Origin: Nocardia blacklockiae
GTDB lineage: Bacteria; Actinomycetota; Actinomycetes; Mycobacteriales; Mycobacteriaceae
Reading direction: 5' to 3'
Assembly: GCF_015477355.1 (NCBI RefSeq)
Contig: NZ_JADLRJ010000011.1
Location: 140,773 to 204,772 of the forward strand
DNA length: 64,000 nucleotides
Positions within the stretch are counted from its first letter, which is position 1, and each line of letters starts with the position of its first letter. Below, piece after piece: positions 1-9,540 of this stretch. The position numbers were made by a program, and so were the translations under genes. The notes beneath the pieces are model-generated. The model had not been told where the DNA came from and did no database searches. It saw nothing but the letters and a program-made list of their open reading frames with translations.

Positions 1-98
1 ACCCGTCGGGCCGCCGACCAAACCCGGGTCGGCGGCACCGCGAATCTCCTGCAATGCCGTTGCGGCAGTAGCCGACGACAAGCACACGAGAGGGTCCG

Positions 99-1112
99 AT
101 GGTGAGAACACGCAGAGCAACCATGTGCTGGATACTGGCCGGCGCGCTGGCCGCCACCGGGGTGGCCGGCGCGGCGGGCACGGCCACCGCGGAACCCGCC
201 GGCGTCGTCTCGGTCGAGCCGGTGAACGATCGGCAGGAGACCGTGCAGGTCTTCTCGCCCGCCATGAACCGCCCCATCCCGATCCAGGTGATCCGGGCCG
301 CGAACCGGGCGACCCCGCGGCCGACGATGTACCTGCTCAACGGATCCGGCGGCGGCCCGAACCAGAGCGGCTGGGACGTGCAGACCGACGCCGCGGAGTT
401 CCTGCGCGGCAAGGACGTCAACGTGGTCACCCCGTTCGGTGGCAGCAATTCCTACTACACCGACTGGGTCCGCAACGATGCCGTCCTCGGCTACAACAAG
501 TGGCAGACGTTCCTGAACGAGGAGCTGCCGCCGGTCATCGAGAAGTACCTGAACGCCGACGGCAACCGCACGCTGGTCGGCGTCTCGATGAGCGGCACCT
601 CGGTGCTGAACCTCGCGATCGCGAAACCGGGCTTCTGGAACAGCGTGGCGTCCTACAGTGGATGCGCGCAGACCTCCGATCCGATCGGGCAGGAATTCGT
701 CCGGCTCACGGTCGAGAACTGGGGTGGCGGCCAGAGCGTGGAGAACATGTGGGGTCCGCGCAACGGGCCGCTGTGGCGCGAGAACGACCCGCTGGTCAAC
801 GCGGAGCGGTTGCGCGGGACCGCCGTGTATCTGAGTACGGGCAGCGGCATTCCGGCGGCTCCGCACGACACTCCGTCGGATCGGCGGGTGCGGGAGGGCC
901 GGATTCCGCTGCCGGTGCAGATCGCCTTCGGCGGTCCGATCGAGGCGGCGATCCATTACTGCACGGTGAATTTGGCGAACCGGTTGCACGAGCTGAACAT
1001 CCCGGTGACTGTGGACGACCGTCCGGTCGGCACGCATTCCTGGGGCTACTGGGAGGACGATCTGCGCACGTCGTGGCCGTTCCTGGCACAGACGATCGGG
1101 AGCGGCGACTAG
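99..1112 (+). CDS. Secreted mycolyltransferase / antigen 85-type esterase
   Basis: A 337-residue exported alpha/beta-hydrolase of the esterase-D/antigen 85 family. Proteins of this family transfer mycolic acids between trehalose mycolates and arabinogalactan outside the membrane. The N-terminus is a signal peptide with basic residues, a hydrophobic stretch at about 10-29 and a likely cleavage near AEP (31-33). The nucleophile motif GVSMSG places the serine near residue 165, and the C-terminal GTHSWGYW supplies the catalytic histidine near 313. A GAGAGG ribosome-binding site precedes the ATG; the in-frame ATG at residue 9 is less likely because the basic n-region would be lost. Its presence suggests a mycolate-bearing host. 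True mycolyltransferase activity, as opposed to another esterase activity, is inferred from the family. Confidence 0.88.
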   Translation: MVRTRRATMCWILAGALAATGVAGAAGTATAEPAGVVSVEPVNDRQETVQVFSPAMNRPIPIQVIRAANRATPRPTMYLLNGSGGGPNQSGWDVQTDAAEFLRGKDVNVVTPFGGSNSYYTDWVRNDAVLGYNKWQTFLNEELPPVIEKYLNADGNRTLVGVSMSGTSVLNLAIAKPGFWNSVASYSGCAQTSDPIGQEFVRLTVENWGGGQSVENMWGPRNGPLWRENDPLVNAERLRGTAVYLSTGSGIPAAPHDTPSDRRVREGRIPLPVQIAFGGPIEAAIHYCTVNLANRLHELNIPVTVDDRPVGTHSWGYWEDDLRTSWPFLAQTIGSGD

Positions 1113-1169
1113 GCAAGGGCAGCGCGCGGTTCGTCGGACAACTACACGGTATGAGGGAGAGGAGAGTCG

Positions 1170-1823
1170 ATGCGGTTCTTCGACGGGGTGAACGGCCGGA
1201 TGCACTACCGCAGGTGGACGGTCCGGCAGCCGCGTGCGGTACTGGTGTTGTTGCACGGCCTGGGTCAGCAGAGCGCCGACTACCACCGCTTCGCCCGCGC
1301 GATGAACAGGTACGACATCGAGGTATGGGGCCTCGACCACGCCGGGCACGGACTCAGCGAGGGCAGCCTGGACCGGCGGGCGCCGATCGAGGAACTCGCC
1401 GCCAACGCGCTCGGCCTGGTCGAGTTGGCGCGGCACGAGCACGACGGGCTGCCGCTGGTTCTGCTGGGACACTCGCTCGGCGCGGGGACCGCGCTGATCG
1501 CAATGCAGTCGGAGTGCGAGGCGGCGGCCGCGGTCGCCGCGGTGGTGCTGATCGGCACTCCGGGACAGGCCGAGGAGCTACGCGTGCCCGCACCGCCGGT
1601 GCCGACGCTGGCCCTGCACGGCCGCGACGACCGCCGCGCGCCGATCGACCCGATGCGCAGGTGGTCGACCGGCAAGCCGATGGTGCGGCTGCTCGAATTC
1701 GCCGACGCCGGACACGATCTGCTGCACGAGCCGATCCGGCGGGAGATCGCGCGGACGATCGTCGATTTCGTGCAGCGCGAGACCGCGCACGCGCGCGTCG
1801 CCCGGGTGCCCGTGCCGGTCTGA
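1170..1823 (+). CDS. Alpha/beta hydrolase, monoacylglycerol-lipase/S33-like
   Basis: A 217-residue cytoplasmic alpha/beta-hydrolase. It shows an oxyanion motif LLHGLG (27-32), the nucleophile elbow GHSLGAG with Ser near 102, an acidic residue in HGRDDRRAP (about 150) and the histidine in AGHDLLHEP (about 183). The YRRW start and the DHAGHGLSEG segment resemble serine-aminopeptidase-type lysophospholipases and monoacylglycerol lipases, but the protein is shorter than the usual 270-300 residues, so the lid region is reduced. A GAGGGAGAGGAGA ribosome-binding site precedes the ATG. It lies 57 bp after the mycolyltransferase-like gene and may be co-transcribed with it. A strong hairpin follows. 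The substrate is unknown. Confidence 0.8.
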   Translation: MRFFDGVNGRMHYRRWTVRQPRAVLVLLHGLGQQSADYHRFARAMNRYDIEVWGLDHAGHGLSEGSLDRRAPIEELAANALGLVELARHEHDGLPLVLLGHSLGAGTALIAMQSECEAAAAVAAVVLIGTPGQAEELRVPAPPVPTLALHGRDDRRAPIDPMRRWSTGKPMVRLLEFADAGHDLLHEPIRREIARTIVDFVQRETAHARVARVPVPV

Positions 1824-1846
1824 TCGCCTCCACGTCTACGAAGAAA

Positions 1847-1888
1847 ACCGGCGCCGGATCCCGAATCGGGTTCCGGCGCCGGTCTTTT
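1847..1888. terminator. Bidirectional hairpin terminator
   Basis: A perfect 12-bp inverted repeat (ACCGGCGCCGGA at 1847-1858 with its complement at 1872-1883) has a second short stem CCCGA/TCGGG in its loop. It is flanked by AAAA on the left and TCTTTT on the right. It lies between the stop codons of convergent genes, so it can end transcription from both sides. Confidence 0.85.
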
Positions 1889-1899
1889 CGGTCAGCGGA

Positions 1900-4800
1900 C
1901 TATCGGGCTCCGCCGCTCAGACCAGCCTCGATGGCCTCGATGATGCGCGGGCGCAGCTCGGCGGCGCGGATGATCGCGTCGACCGAACCGACCTCGACGG
2001 CGCGCTGGATGTTGTGCACGCTGTCGAACTCCGCGGCGACCTGGCCCAGCTTCTCCGTGCGCACCGAGGACCGGACCTCGTCGAGTTCGGCGGTCAGCGC
2101 GGCGCGGTCGGCGCCGACGGCGTTCGCGGCGCGCGCCTCGAGATCGCGCACCCGCGGGTCGGCCGCCGTGCGGGTGTCGACCTCGTTGGCGAACACGACC
2201 GCGGCGGCCGGAGCGCCACCGAGCACCGAGGCGAACGAGCCCTCCAGCGCGAGCACGGTCATGTTGGGGTTCAACGCCTTCGAGAACACCACGAACGCGC
2301 CGCCGTGGTACCGCGAGATGACGCAGAACACGATCGGGCCCTCGAAGTTGACGATCGCCCGGCCGATCTCGGCGCCGTACTCCAGCTGCAGCTTGCGCAT
2401 CGACTCCGGCGAGCCGTCGAAGCCCGACAGGTTCGCCAGCACCACCAGCGGCCGGTTCCCGCTGGCCGCGTTGATGGCCCGCGCCGCCTTCTTCGACGAC
2501 CGCGGGAACAGGGTGCCCGCGGTGTAGGTGTCGGGACCGTCGGTGGACGGGAAGCCGCGGCGCGGCACGCCCCGCGACTCGATACCCAACAGGCACACCG
2601 GGATTCCGCCGAGGTGCGCGTCCTGCACCACCGCGGTCTCGGCGTCGGCCATGCCCGCCCAGCGCTCCAGCACCGGGTGGTCCTGGTCGGAGACCGCGCG
2701 CATCACCGTGCGAATGTCGAAGGGCTTCTTGCGATCCGGGTTGGTGACCGAGGAGAAGATCTCGCCGACGGTGTTGAAGGCGCTGTCCGCCACCACATGC
2801 GGGAAGTCGGAGACGTCGCGGTCGATCGGGTCGCTGGTCTGCGCCCGCCGCGGCGTCGACTCGCCGGGGGCGATGTAGGTGTGGTCGTAGTGCGACATCA
2901 GGATGTCGCGCGCCGCGGTCAGGTTCGGCGCCCAGTACTGGCCCTGGCCGTTGGGACCCATCACACGGTCGTAGCCGCCGATGCCGAAGTTGTCCTCGGC
3001 CGAGACGCCGCCGGAGAAGTCCAGCGCCTGCTTGCCGGTCAGCACCATCGCCGAATCCGGGGTCATCACCAGGATGCCCTTGGTGTGCATGAGCATCGTG
3101 GCCTCGGCGTTCCAGTACGGCTGCGCGCCGACGTTGATGCCGGCGACCACGATGTTGATCTCGCCGCCGTTCTGGGTGAACTCGACGATGCGCTTGAGCG
3201 CGGCCGCCACCCAGTCCATGTTCTCGGTGCCCGACGTCATGGAGATGCGGGCGCCCGAGGACAGCGCGTACCACTCCAGCGGAACCCGCAGCTGCTCGGC
3301 CAGATCCAGTGCGGCGATCACGCGGCGGCACTCCGGCTCCGACAGCGCGCCCAGCGACTTCGTCGGGTCGCCGAGCAGCACCACCCGGGTCACGCCCTGC
3401 GGGTGCCGCTCGGTCGGCGTGGTGACCACGCCCGCGACGATCGCCGCGGTGTTGCGGCCCTTGGGCCGCTCGACGGGCACCAGCGAGTGATCGGCGGCGA
3501 GGTCGTACTCCGCGAAATCGCCCAGCAGACCGGTCAATTCGTACGGGTAGACGGTGTTGCGGCTGCTGGCGCGCAGCACCTTCTGCCGGTAGGCGTCGAG
3601 CGGCTCGACGGCCTCGTCGGTCCGCTCGCCGACGGTGATCGAGGTGCCGCCGGTGGCGTCGAGGGAGATACGGATGGCGACCTTGACCAGCTCGCCCGTC
3701 TTCGGGTTGCGCTGGCGGGCGATCAGCAGGATCTCCTCCAGCCCGGCGCCCGCGGTCGTCGGCACCACGCGGTCGACGATGGTCTCGAACTCCGCCGGGA
3801 TGATGTCGATCGGCGGCCAGATGTACATCACGATGCGGTTGGTGTTGAACCGCTTGTTCGAGGGGCGGCGCTGCTGGGCGCGGCGCAGCGAGTCCAGGCA
3901 GGTGGCGATCGTGCTCTCCGCGGTCGGCAGCGCCAGCAGGCGGCCGTCGTGCTCGCGCAGCGCGGTCAGGTCACGGACCTGGGCGAACGCCACGAGGCGC
4001 TCGTCGGCGGCGTTCTCCTTGGCCACGCACCGGAACAGGTACACCTCCTCGTCGGAGGAGGGCAGGCGGGTCAGGTCGAACTTACGCAGCCGCTTCATCT
4101 GCATGCGCTCGGCGATGTACGGGTGCAACCCGCGGATCAGCCGCTCCTCCGACATGCCGGTGGCGGCGGGGCGGAAGGTGAAGTGGTGGTGCATGACCGC
4201 GCCGCCGCTGCCCGCGACGGTGGCGGTGATGCGGTGCACCTGGTGCGGCAGCTGCTGCGCGCCGAAGACCTCCTGCAGCGCCGAGGCCATCGAGTCGAAG
4301 TCCTCGGGCTGCTTCTCCCAGCCCAGGTAGATGTCGGCCTCGATGGACGGGATGCCGGTGGACGCCAGCTCGGCGAGCCCGCGCAGCACGGTGGGCAGCG
4401 CGTCGAAGCTCACCGCGGCCGAGACCAGGCTCAGGCCGCGGCGCTCGGCGATCACGAAGGTGCAGCCGCCGGCCACCTCGGTGCGGACGCTGTCGAGGCC
4501 CTTGTTGCCGTAGTAGCGGCGGGTCAGGACCTCGAGCATGACCGTGTTGTCGGCGCTGCCGCGCACCAGCCGCTGGCCGAGCAGCCGCACCAGAGGCTCT
4601 GTGCTGCGCACCATTTCGGCGATGCGGTCGGTGCGGTCGGCGGCGTCCGGGTGCGCGTCGAGGTGGCGCAGGTGCCGGCGGACGTTGGTGTAGACGCGGG
4701 CGCGGTTGCGCCGCAGCAGCGGCTGGCCGTACCAGGCGTACACCACGCCGCGGGTGAGATCGGCGATGACGGGGAAACGCACCTGCGTCGCCGCGACCAG

Positions 4801-7131
4801 CCGCTCCAGCGCCAGGCCGACCGGCTCGCGCAGCGCCCGGTCCGGCACCGGCTCGCGCAGCCACTCGCGCAGCAGCGTCGTGACGACCGTGACGGTGTCG
4901 GAGGGACGCTGCTGGGCCAGGAAGATCCGGAACACCGCGGCCTCGAGGTCGGGCGTGCGGTCCAGTTCGGTGACGCCGTAGTGGCCGAGGGCCTTGGACA
5001 GCTTGGCGCGGTAGGACTCCGGCAGGCCGGCGCGCTCGACGTCGAGGCTCTGCAGGTAGGTGTGGAAGTACTCGCGGGCGCTGTGCACGTGGCCGCCGTC
5101 CTCGACGCCGGCCCGGTTCAGGCTCAGCTCGGCGAGATCGGTGAACACCTCCACCAGTTCGAGTTCCTCGGCGAGCGGGCGGCGGTAGTCCGCGATGGCG
5201 GCCCGGCGCGCGGTGAGGTAGTCCTCGACGACGCGGTGGTTGTCGTGCGGGTCGACGTCGAAGCCCAGCAGCAGGCTGCGCAGATCCTGCTGGACGCGCT
5301 CGATCCGCTCGTGCGGCCGCTCCGGCGTGGGCTCGGCGGGCAGGTCCAGCTCGACGGTCGTGGTGGACTCGGTGCTCTCGGCCTCGCCCTCCTCGACCAG
5401 CGGCTCCAGCCGCAGCAGCGGCGCGCCCGTCTCGACCTGCGTGCCGACGGAGACCGCGCACTCCTTGAGTCGAGCCCGGAACGGCGCGCGCAGCACCGTC
5501 TCCATCTTCATGCTCTCCAGCACCAGCACGGGCGCGCCCGCCTCGATGCCGACCCGGAAGCGGTGCGCGCCGATCCGCGCGACCCGCACGCGGTAGCCGA
5601 CGCCGCGCAGTTTCAGATCCAGCGGCCGGCCGCTCTGGTGCTGCACCTGCGGGCGGCCGCCGGCGGCGGTGGACAGCAGCCGCTGGCGCTCGACGCGCTC
5701 CTCTTCCTCGTAGGCGTCGATGGCGGCGGCGGCCAGCGCGATGGCCGAATGCCGGTGCGAGACAAGGCGACCCTCGCCGCGCACGCGGTCGATCCAGCCG
5801 GTGTCGGCGCTGGCGTCGATCACCTCGGGCTGGTTCAGCAGGTCGAGCACGAAGCTCTTGTTGGTGGCGCCGCCCTCGATGATGACGCGGGTCTCACCGA
5901 CCGCGCGGCGCAGGCGGCCCAGGGCCTCCTCGCGGTCGCGGCCGTAGGCGATGATCTTGGCGATCATCGAGTCGAAGTCGGCGGGGATGGTGTCGCCCTC
6001 GCTGACGCCGGTGTCGACCCGGATGCCCGGACCGGCCGGCAGATCCAGCAGCGCGATGCGGCCCGGCGCGGGCGCGAAGTCGCGGTCGGGGTCCTCGGCA
6101 TTGAGGCGGGCCTCGATGGCGTGCCCGCGCTCGGCGGGCGGCGTGCCCTCGAGCCGGCCGCCGGAGGCCACGTGCAACTGGGCGCGCACCAGGTCGAAAC
6201 CGGTGGTGTACTCGGTGATCGGGTGCTCGACCTGCAGGCGGGTGTTGACCTCGAGGAAGGCGAACAGCTTGTCGCCGGGGTGGTAGAGGAATTCGACGGT
6301 CGCCGCGCCGCGGTAGCCGACCGCGACGGCCAGCCGCTCGGCCGACTCCTTGAGCTCGGTGACCTGCTCGGGGGCCAGCACCGGCGAGGCCGACTCCTCG
6401 ATGACCTTCTGGTTGCGTCGCTGCACCGAGCAGTCGCGCACGCCCAGCGCCCACGCCGTGCCCTGGCCGTCGGCGATCACCTGGACCTCGACGTGCCGGG
6501 CGCCGGTGACCAGGCGCTCCAGGAACACGATGCCGCTGCCGAACGCGCGCGCGGCCTCCTGGCTGGTGCGCTCGTAGGCGTCGACCAGCTCGCTCTCGTC
6601 GGTGATCACGCGGATGCCGCGGCCGCCGCCGCCCGCGGTGGCCTTCAGCATCAGCGGGTAGCCGATCTCGGCGGCGGCCGCGACGGCCGCGTCCACGGTC
6701 TCGACCGCGCCTCGGCTCCACGGCGCGACCGGCACGCCGACCTCCTCGGCGATCAGCTTCGCGCCGATCTTGTCGCCGAGTTTGCGCATGGCCTCCGGGC
6801 TCGGGCCGATGAAGGTGACGCCGATCTGCTCGCACAGTTCCGCGAACGCCGGGTCCTCCGCGACGAAGCCCCAGCCGACCCACGCGGCATCGGCTTTCGT
6901 GGTGATCAGCGCCTTTTCGAGCGCCTTGAGATCCAGGTACGGACGCGCGGCCGCCGGGCCGAGGTCGTAGCCGATGTCGGCTTCGCGCACGAACGTCGCG
7001 TTCCGATCGACATCGGTGTACAGCGCGACGGTCTCGATCGGTTGCGCCGTCGCCGCGGCCAGATCCCGCACGGCGTGGATGAGGCGCATGGCGGCCTCAC
7101 CTCGGTTCACGATGGCGATGCGGCTGAACAC
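1900..7131 (-). CDS. Fused acyl-CoA carboxylase (biotin carboxylase-BCCP-carboxyltransferase)
   Basis: A 1743-residue single-chain acetyl/propionyl-CoA carboxylase-type enzyme. From the N-terminus it has a biotin carboxylase domain (about 1-460, beginning FSRIAIVNRGEAAMR, with the ATP-grasp loop KATAGGGGRGIR), a biotin carrier domain whose biotin-accepting lysine in ESMKMETV is residue 542, a long central region (about 600-1150) and a C-terminal carboxyltransferase with N and C halves (about 1200-1743). The GTG start at 7131 is chosen because AAGGAG lies seven bases upstream and the product then begins at the conserved FSRIAIVNRGE; reading on to an upstream ATG would add 51 non-conserved residues. 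Such eukaryote-like fusions occur in Mycobacteriales beside the usual split AccA/AccD enzymes. The acyl-CoA substrate cannot be read from the sequence. Confidence 0.92.
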   Translation of the reverse strand: MFSRIAIVNRGEAAMRLIHAVRDLAAATAQPIETVALYTDVDRNATFVREADIGYDLGPAAARPYLDLKALEKALITTKADAAWVGWGFVAEDPAFAELCEQIGVTFIGPSPEAMRKLGDKIGAKLIAEEVGVPVAPWSRGAVETVDAAVAAAAEIGYPLMLKATAGGGGRGIRVITDESELVDAYERTSQEAARAFGSGIVFLERLVTGARHVEVQVIADGQGTAWALGVRDCSVQRRNQKVIEESASPVLAPEQVTELKESAERLAVAVGYRGAATVEFLYHPGDKLFAFLEVNTRLQVEHPITEYTTGFDLVRAQLHVASGGRLEGTPPAERGHAIEARLNAEDPDRDFAPAPGRIALLDLPAGPGIRVDTGVSEGDTIPADFDSMIAKIIAYGRDREEALGRLRRAVGETRVIIEGGATNKSFVLDLLNQPEVIDASADTGWIDRVRGEGRLVSHRHSAIALAAAAIDAYEEEERVERQRLLSTAAGGRPQVQHQSGRPLDLKLRGVGYRVRVARIGAHRFRVGIEAGAPVLVLESMKMETVLRAPFRARLKECAVSVGTQVETGAPLLRLEPLVEEGEAESTESTTTVELDLPAEPTPERPHERIERVQQDLRSLLLGFDVDPHDNHRVVEDYLTARRAAIADYRRPLAEELELVEVFTDLAELSLNRAGVEDGGHVHSAREYFHTYLQSLDVERAGLPESYRAKLSKALGHYGVTELDRTPDLEAAVFRIFLAQQRPSDTVTVVTTLLREWLREPVPDRALREPVGLALERLVAATQVRFPVIADLTRGVVYAWYGQPLLRRNRARVYTNVRRHLRHLDAHPDAADRTDRIAEMVRSTEPLVRLLGQRLVRGSADNTVMLEVLTRRYYGNKGLDSVRTEVAGGCTFVIAERRGLSLVSAAVSFDALPTVLRGLAELASTGIPSIEADIYLGWEKQPEDFDSMASALQEVFGAQQLPHQVHRITATVAGSGGAVMHHHFTFRPAATGMSEERLIRGLHPYIAERMQMKRLRKFDLTRLPSSDEEVYLFRCVAKENAADERLVAFAQVRDLTALREHDGRLLALPTAESTIATCLDSLRRAQQRRPSNKRFNTNRIVMYIWPPIDIIPAEFETIVDRVVPTTAGAGLEEILLIARQRNPKTGELVKVAIRISLDATGGTSITVGERTDEAVEPLDAYRQKVLRASSRNTVYPYELTGLLGDFAEYDLAADHSLVPVERPKGRNTAAIVAGVVTTPTERHPQGVTRVVLLGDPTKSLGALSEPECRRVIAALDLAEQLRVPLEWYALSSGARISMTSGTENMDWVAAALKRIVEFTQNGGEINIVVAGINVGAQPYWNAEATMLMHTKGILVMTPDSAMVLTGKQALDFSGGVSAEDNFGIGGYDRVMGPNGQGQYWAPNLTAARDILMSHYDHTYIAPGESTPRRAQTSDPIDRDVSDFPHVVADSAFNTVGEIFSSVTNPDRKKPFDIRTVMRAVSDQDHPVLERWAGMADAETAVVQDAHLGGIPVCLLGIESRGVPRRGFPSTDGPDTYTAGTLFPRSSKKAARAINAASGNRPLVVLANLSGFDGSPESMRKLQLEYGAEIGRAIVNFEGPIVFCVISRYHGGAFVVFSKALNPNMTVLALEGSFASVLGGAPAAAVVFANEVDTRTAADPRVRDLEARAANAVGADRAALTAELDEVRSSVRTEKLGQVAAEFDSVHNIQRAVEVGSVDAIIRAAELRPRIIEAIEAGLSGGAR

Positions 7132-7429
7132 TCGCCGGCTCCTTCCACTCCACAGCACTGGCCCGGTTCGGGCGAGGGGTCTACGACTACCGGTCCCGCG
7201 TAGTGTGCACCTCCTTCGGCGGGAGACGCACAACGAACGGGTGTTACCCGCACGTATCTTGGGAAATACCTCGGATGAGGTCATGGCAGCGGCAATGGGA
7301 TTTCTCGGCCGGCGGCCGGCTTCCAGTACCGTACCCGTGATCGGATCGTAGTCGAGCAGCGCGGCGGCGGAGGCGTTCCCGCGAGAGCGCTACCCCGATT
7401 CGCGACCAGCACCGTGGGAGGTGATCCGT
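7132..7429. other. Divergent intergenic region
   Basis: A 298-bp gap between the divergent carboxylase gene and the next plus-strand gene. It must hold both promoters. No convincing -35/-10 pair, operator or RNA structure was recognised. The only clear elements are the ribosome-binding sites at its two ends. Confidence 0.4.
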
Positions 7430-7810
7430 GTGGCCGACATTCTCGACGTCCTGCACGCGCGCTGCGCCGAGGCGGCGGGGGAGGCGATCCTCTCGGGGGA
7501 GGAGCATCCGGCCCTTACCCTGACCACGCGGGAGGTCGCGGACCTGCTCAACCACATCGCCGACGTGCGCCGCCGGCACAGCGAGATCGAGTGCGCGCAC
7601 CGGGAACTCGAGCATCGGCACGCGATGCTGCGCCGCGCGTCCGACGACGCCGCGGCGGCCTTGGAGCGGATCCGGGTCGCGCTTGAGCAGCGCACCGCGC
7701 ACCCGGAAGCCCGTGCCCGCCAAGCCTGCACGATCGCCCGGTACGCCGCCGAGGGTCTCACGGCGGCGAGCGTGGACTTCGAGGACGACGGGGAGTGCAC
7801 GGTCGGCTGA
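7430..7810 (+). CDS. Small coiled-coil protein of unknown function
   Basis: A 126-residue soluble protein that I do not recognise. It is rich in Ala, Arg and Glu, and the stretch about 35-85 (HIADVRRRHSEIECAHRELEHRH...) has the heptad-like pattern of a helical coiled coil. There is no signal peptide or membrane segment. The GTG at 7430 is preferred over the in-frame GTG at 7421 because GGGAGGTGATC is spaced correctly only for the former. It stands alone, with the divergent carboxylase on one side and a hydrolase after a 215-bp gap on the other. Confidence 0.6.
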   Translation: MADILDVLHARCAEAAGEAILSGEEHPALTLTTREVADLLNHIADVRRRHSEIECAHRELEHRHAMLRRASDDAAAALERIRVALEQRTAHPEARARQACTIARYAAEGLTAASVDFEDDGECTVG

Positions 7811-8025
7811 GCGGCCGTGTGCGTCAGTAGGGGTCGACGTCGGTGGTGGCGAATCGCCTTCATATGCCGTGCATTCCGGCCCGTCGGTCCGGCGTCCGCT
7901 CAGCGTCGGAGTGCGCTGCCGTTTCGGTACCACGACGGTGTGTGGGGAGTCCTGCCGTGGGTGGAGGGCGGTCTCCGCTCGCGGCACGACGCGCGGGGGC
8001 GGGTTCGCGACGTAGCGTTCTCGGC

Positions 8026-8994
8026 ATGACGAACGGACTCGGCGGTGGGGCGTACCAGGCGGTTTCGGGTCGGTCGGGTGGGGGTGGCCGTGCGGGTGCG
8101 GCGGCGCTCGATGTTGCCGACCATGTCGTGGACGGGGTGCGATGTGCCGTGTACGACAGTGGCCCTGCGGAATGCGGGGAGGCCGTGGTGTTCGTGCACG
8201 GCAATCCGGGGCCGGTGGACGACTGGGCCGAATTGATACCGGAGACGGCGGGATTCGCGCGGGTGGTCGCGATGGATATGCCGGGGTTCGGGCGCAGCGA
8301 GCGGCCGCGGTCGTTCGATCACAGTGTCGTCGGGCACGCGCGGTTTCTCGGCCTGCTGCTCGACCGGCTCGGGGTGGACCGGGCGCATCTGGTGTTGCAC
8401 GACTTCGGCGGGCCGTGGGGACTGCGGTGGGCGCTGGACCATCCGGATCGGCTGGCGAGCCTGTCGCTGATCAATTGCGGTGTGCTGGACGGCTATCGCT
8501 GGCATCGCTACGCGCGGATCTGGCAGACGCCACTACTCGGGGAGCTGTTCCAATTGCTGAGCACGCCGCGCGCCATGCGGATCGCGCTCAATCGCGACAA
8601 TCCTGTGCCGCTGCCCCGGTCCTATGCCGAACGGGTCGGTGGCTACGCGGACTGGCAGCACAAGCGCGCGGTGCTGCGGCTCTACCGCAATTCGCGTGAC
8701 CCCTCGGCCGCATTCCCGGAGAAGGACCTCGCAATTCCGGCGAATTCGTTGCCCACGTGCGTGATCTGGGGCTCGGGTGACCCGTACATCCCCGTGCGTT
8801 TCGCGCAAAGTCAGCGGAACTACTTCCCCGAAGCCGAGATTCATATCCTCGAGGGTCTGGGGCATTGGCCGTTCATCGACGACCCGCAGGCGGTGCTGGG
8901 CCCGCTGTCCGCGTTCCTGCGCAGCCACGTGCGCGAGCCCACCCCGGAGCGGGCGGCCCGGACCGTGGACGAGCGTCAGAGATCGCCCGAGTAG
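8026..8994 (+). CDS. Haloalkane-dehalogenase/epoxide-hydrolase-like alpha/beta hydrolase
   Basis: A 322-residue hydrolase with a nucleophilic aspartate rather than serine. The elbow LVLHDFGGPWG places Asp near 126, the oxyanion motif is HGNPGP (58-63), an acidic residue lies in GDPYIPV (about 251) and the histidine is in GLGHWPFID (about 280). This arrangement is typical of haloalkane dehalogenases and epoxide hydrolases. The ATG at 8026 is the last before the conserved fold and fits the family length, but no strong ribosome-binding site is seen. Reading from 7843 would add 61 arginine-rich residues that look non-coding. The 3' end overlaps the convergent PPOX gene by 19 bp. Dehalogenase versus epoxide hydrolase cannot be decided here. 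Confidence 0.8.
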   Translation: MTNGLGGGAYQAVSGRSGGGGRAGAAALDVADHVVDGVRCAVYDSGPAECGEAVVFVHGNPGPVDDWAELIPETAGFARVVAMDMPGFGRSERPRSFDHSVVGHARFLGLLLDRLGVDRAHLVLHDFGGPWGLRWALDHPDRLASLSLINCGVLDGYRWHRYARIWQTPLLGELFQLLSTPRAMRIALNRDNPVPLPRSYAERVGGYADWQHKRAVLRLYRNSRDPSAAFPEKDLAIPANSLPTCVIWGSGDPYIPVRFAQSQRNYFPEAEIHILEGLGHWPFIDDPQAVLGPLSAFLRSHVREPTPERAARTVDERQRSPE

Positions 8995-9407
8995 TCCTGG
9001 CTGAACCAGCGGTCGGGCCGGATGGTGAACAGCACCGACTGACTGCCGTCCATGCGGTCGGCGAAATCGCGGCCGCCCTCGGGGCCGAGATAGCGCACGG
9101 CGATCGCCTCACGGGCCTCTCGCGGCGACGGGGTGGCCGCGTCGACGACGGTGCCCTCCACGATGACGTACTGGTACGGCAGCTCTTCGCGCTGCACGGT
9201 CAGGGTCACCACGCCGGCCGCCTGGATCAGCTTGGCTTTGCGGCGGCCCGCACCCGTGTTGATGCGGATGTCGGCGCCGGGGGCGTAGTCGTACCAGATC
9301 GGGACGCTCGCGGGCGGGCGGCCGTCGGTGGCGGCGACCGAGAGCACGCCGATGTGCTTGCCTGCGAGGAACTCTTGACGCTCGGACTCCGTGAACGGTT
9401 TCGGCAT
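8976..9407 (-). CDS. PPOX-class split-barrel flavoprotein
   Basis: A 143-residue protein of the pyridoxamine-5'-phosphate-oxidase-like split beta-barrel superfamily, which binds FMN or F420. It has the typical N-terminus (FLAGKHIGVLSVAATDGRPPASVPIWYDY), the GRRKAKLI segment and the ELPYQYVIVEGTV strand. Actinobacterial members are often F420-dependent reductases, but no residue seen here decides the cofactor. The start at 9407 fits family length; the upstream ribosome-binding site is weak. It is convergent with, and overlaps by 19 bp, the preceding hydrolase gene. Confidence 0.8.
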   Translation of the reverse strand: MPKPFTESERQEFLAGKHIGVLSVAATDGRPPASVPIWYDYAPGADIRINTGAGRRKAKLIQAAGVVTLTVQREELPYQYVIVEGTVVDAATPSPREAREAIAVRYLGPEGGRDFADRMDGSQSVLFTIRPDRWFSQDYSGDL

Positions 9408-9540
9408 AGAAGCTTCAACCTCGCGGGTCGACGGCGCTATTCCCCGTTTGTGGCACCGACACCCGGGTATGGCGAGCGTGTCGGGGGTGGCCGGACACCG
9501 CGGGGGAGCGGTGCCGGGACCGGACGAAGAGAGGAGCGCG

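Noticed and set aside
2014-7203. A very long open frame on the plus strand opposite the acyl-CoA carboxylase.
   Set aside because: High GC leaves antisense frames open. The product is rich in Arg, His, Gln and Ala without motifs, while the minus strand holds a complete carboxylase.
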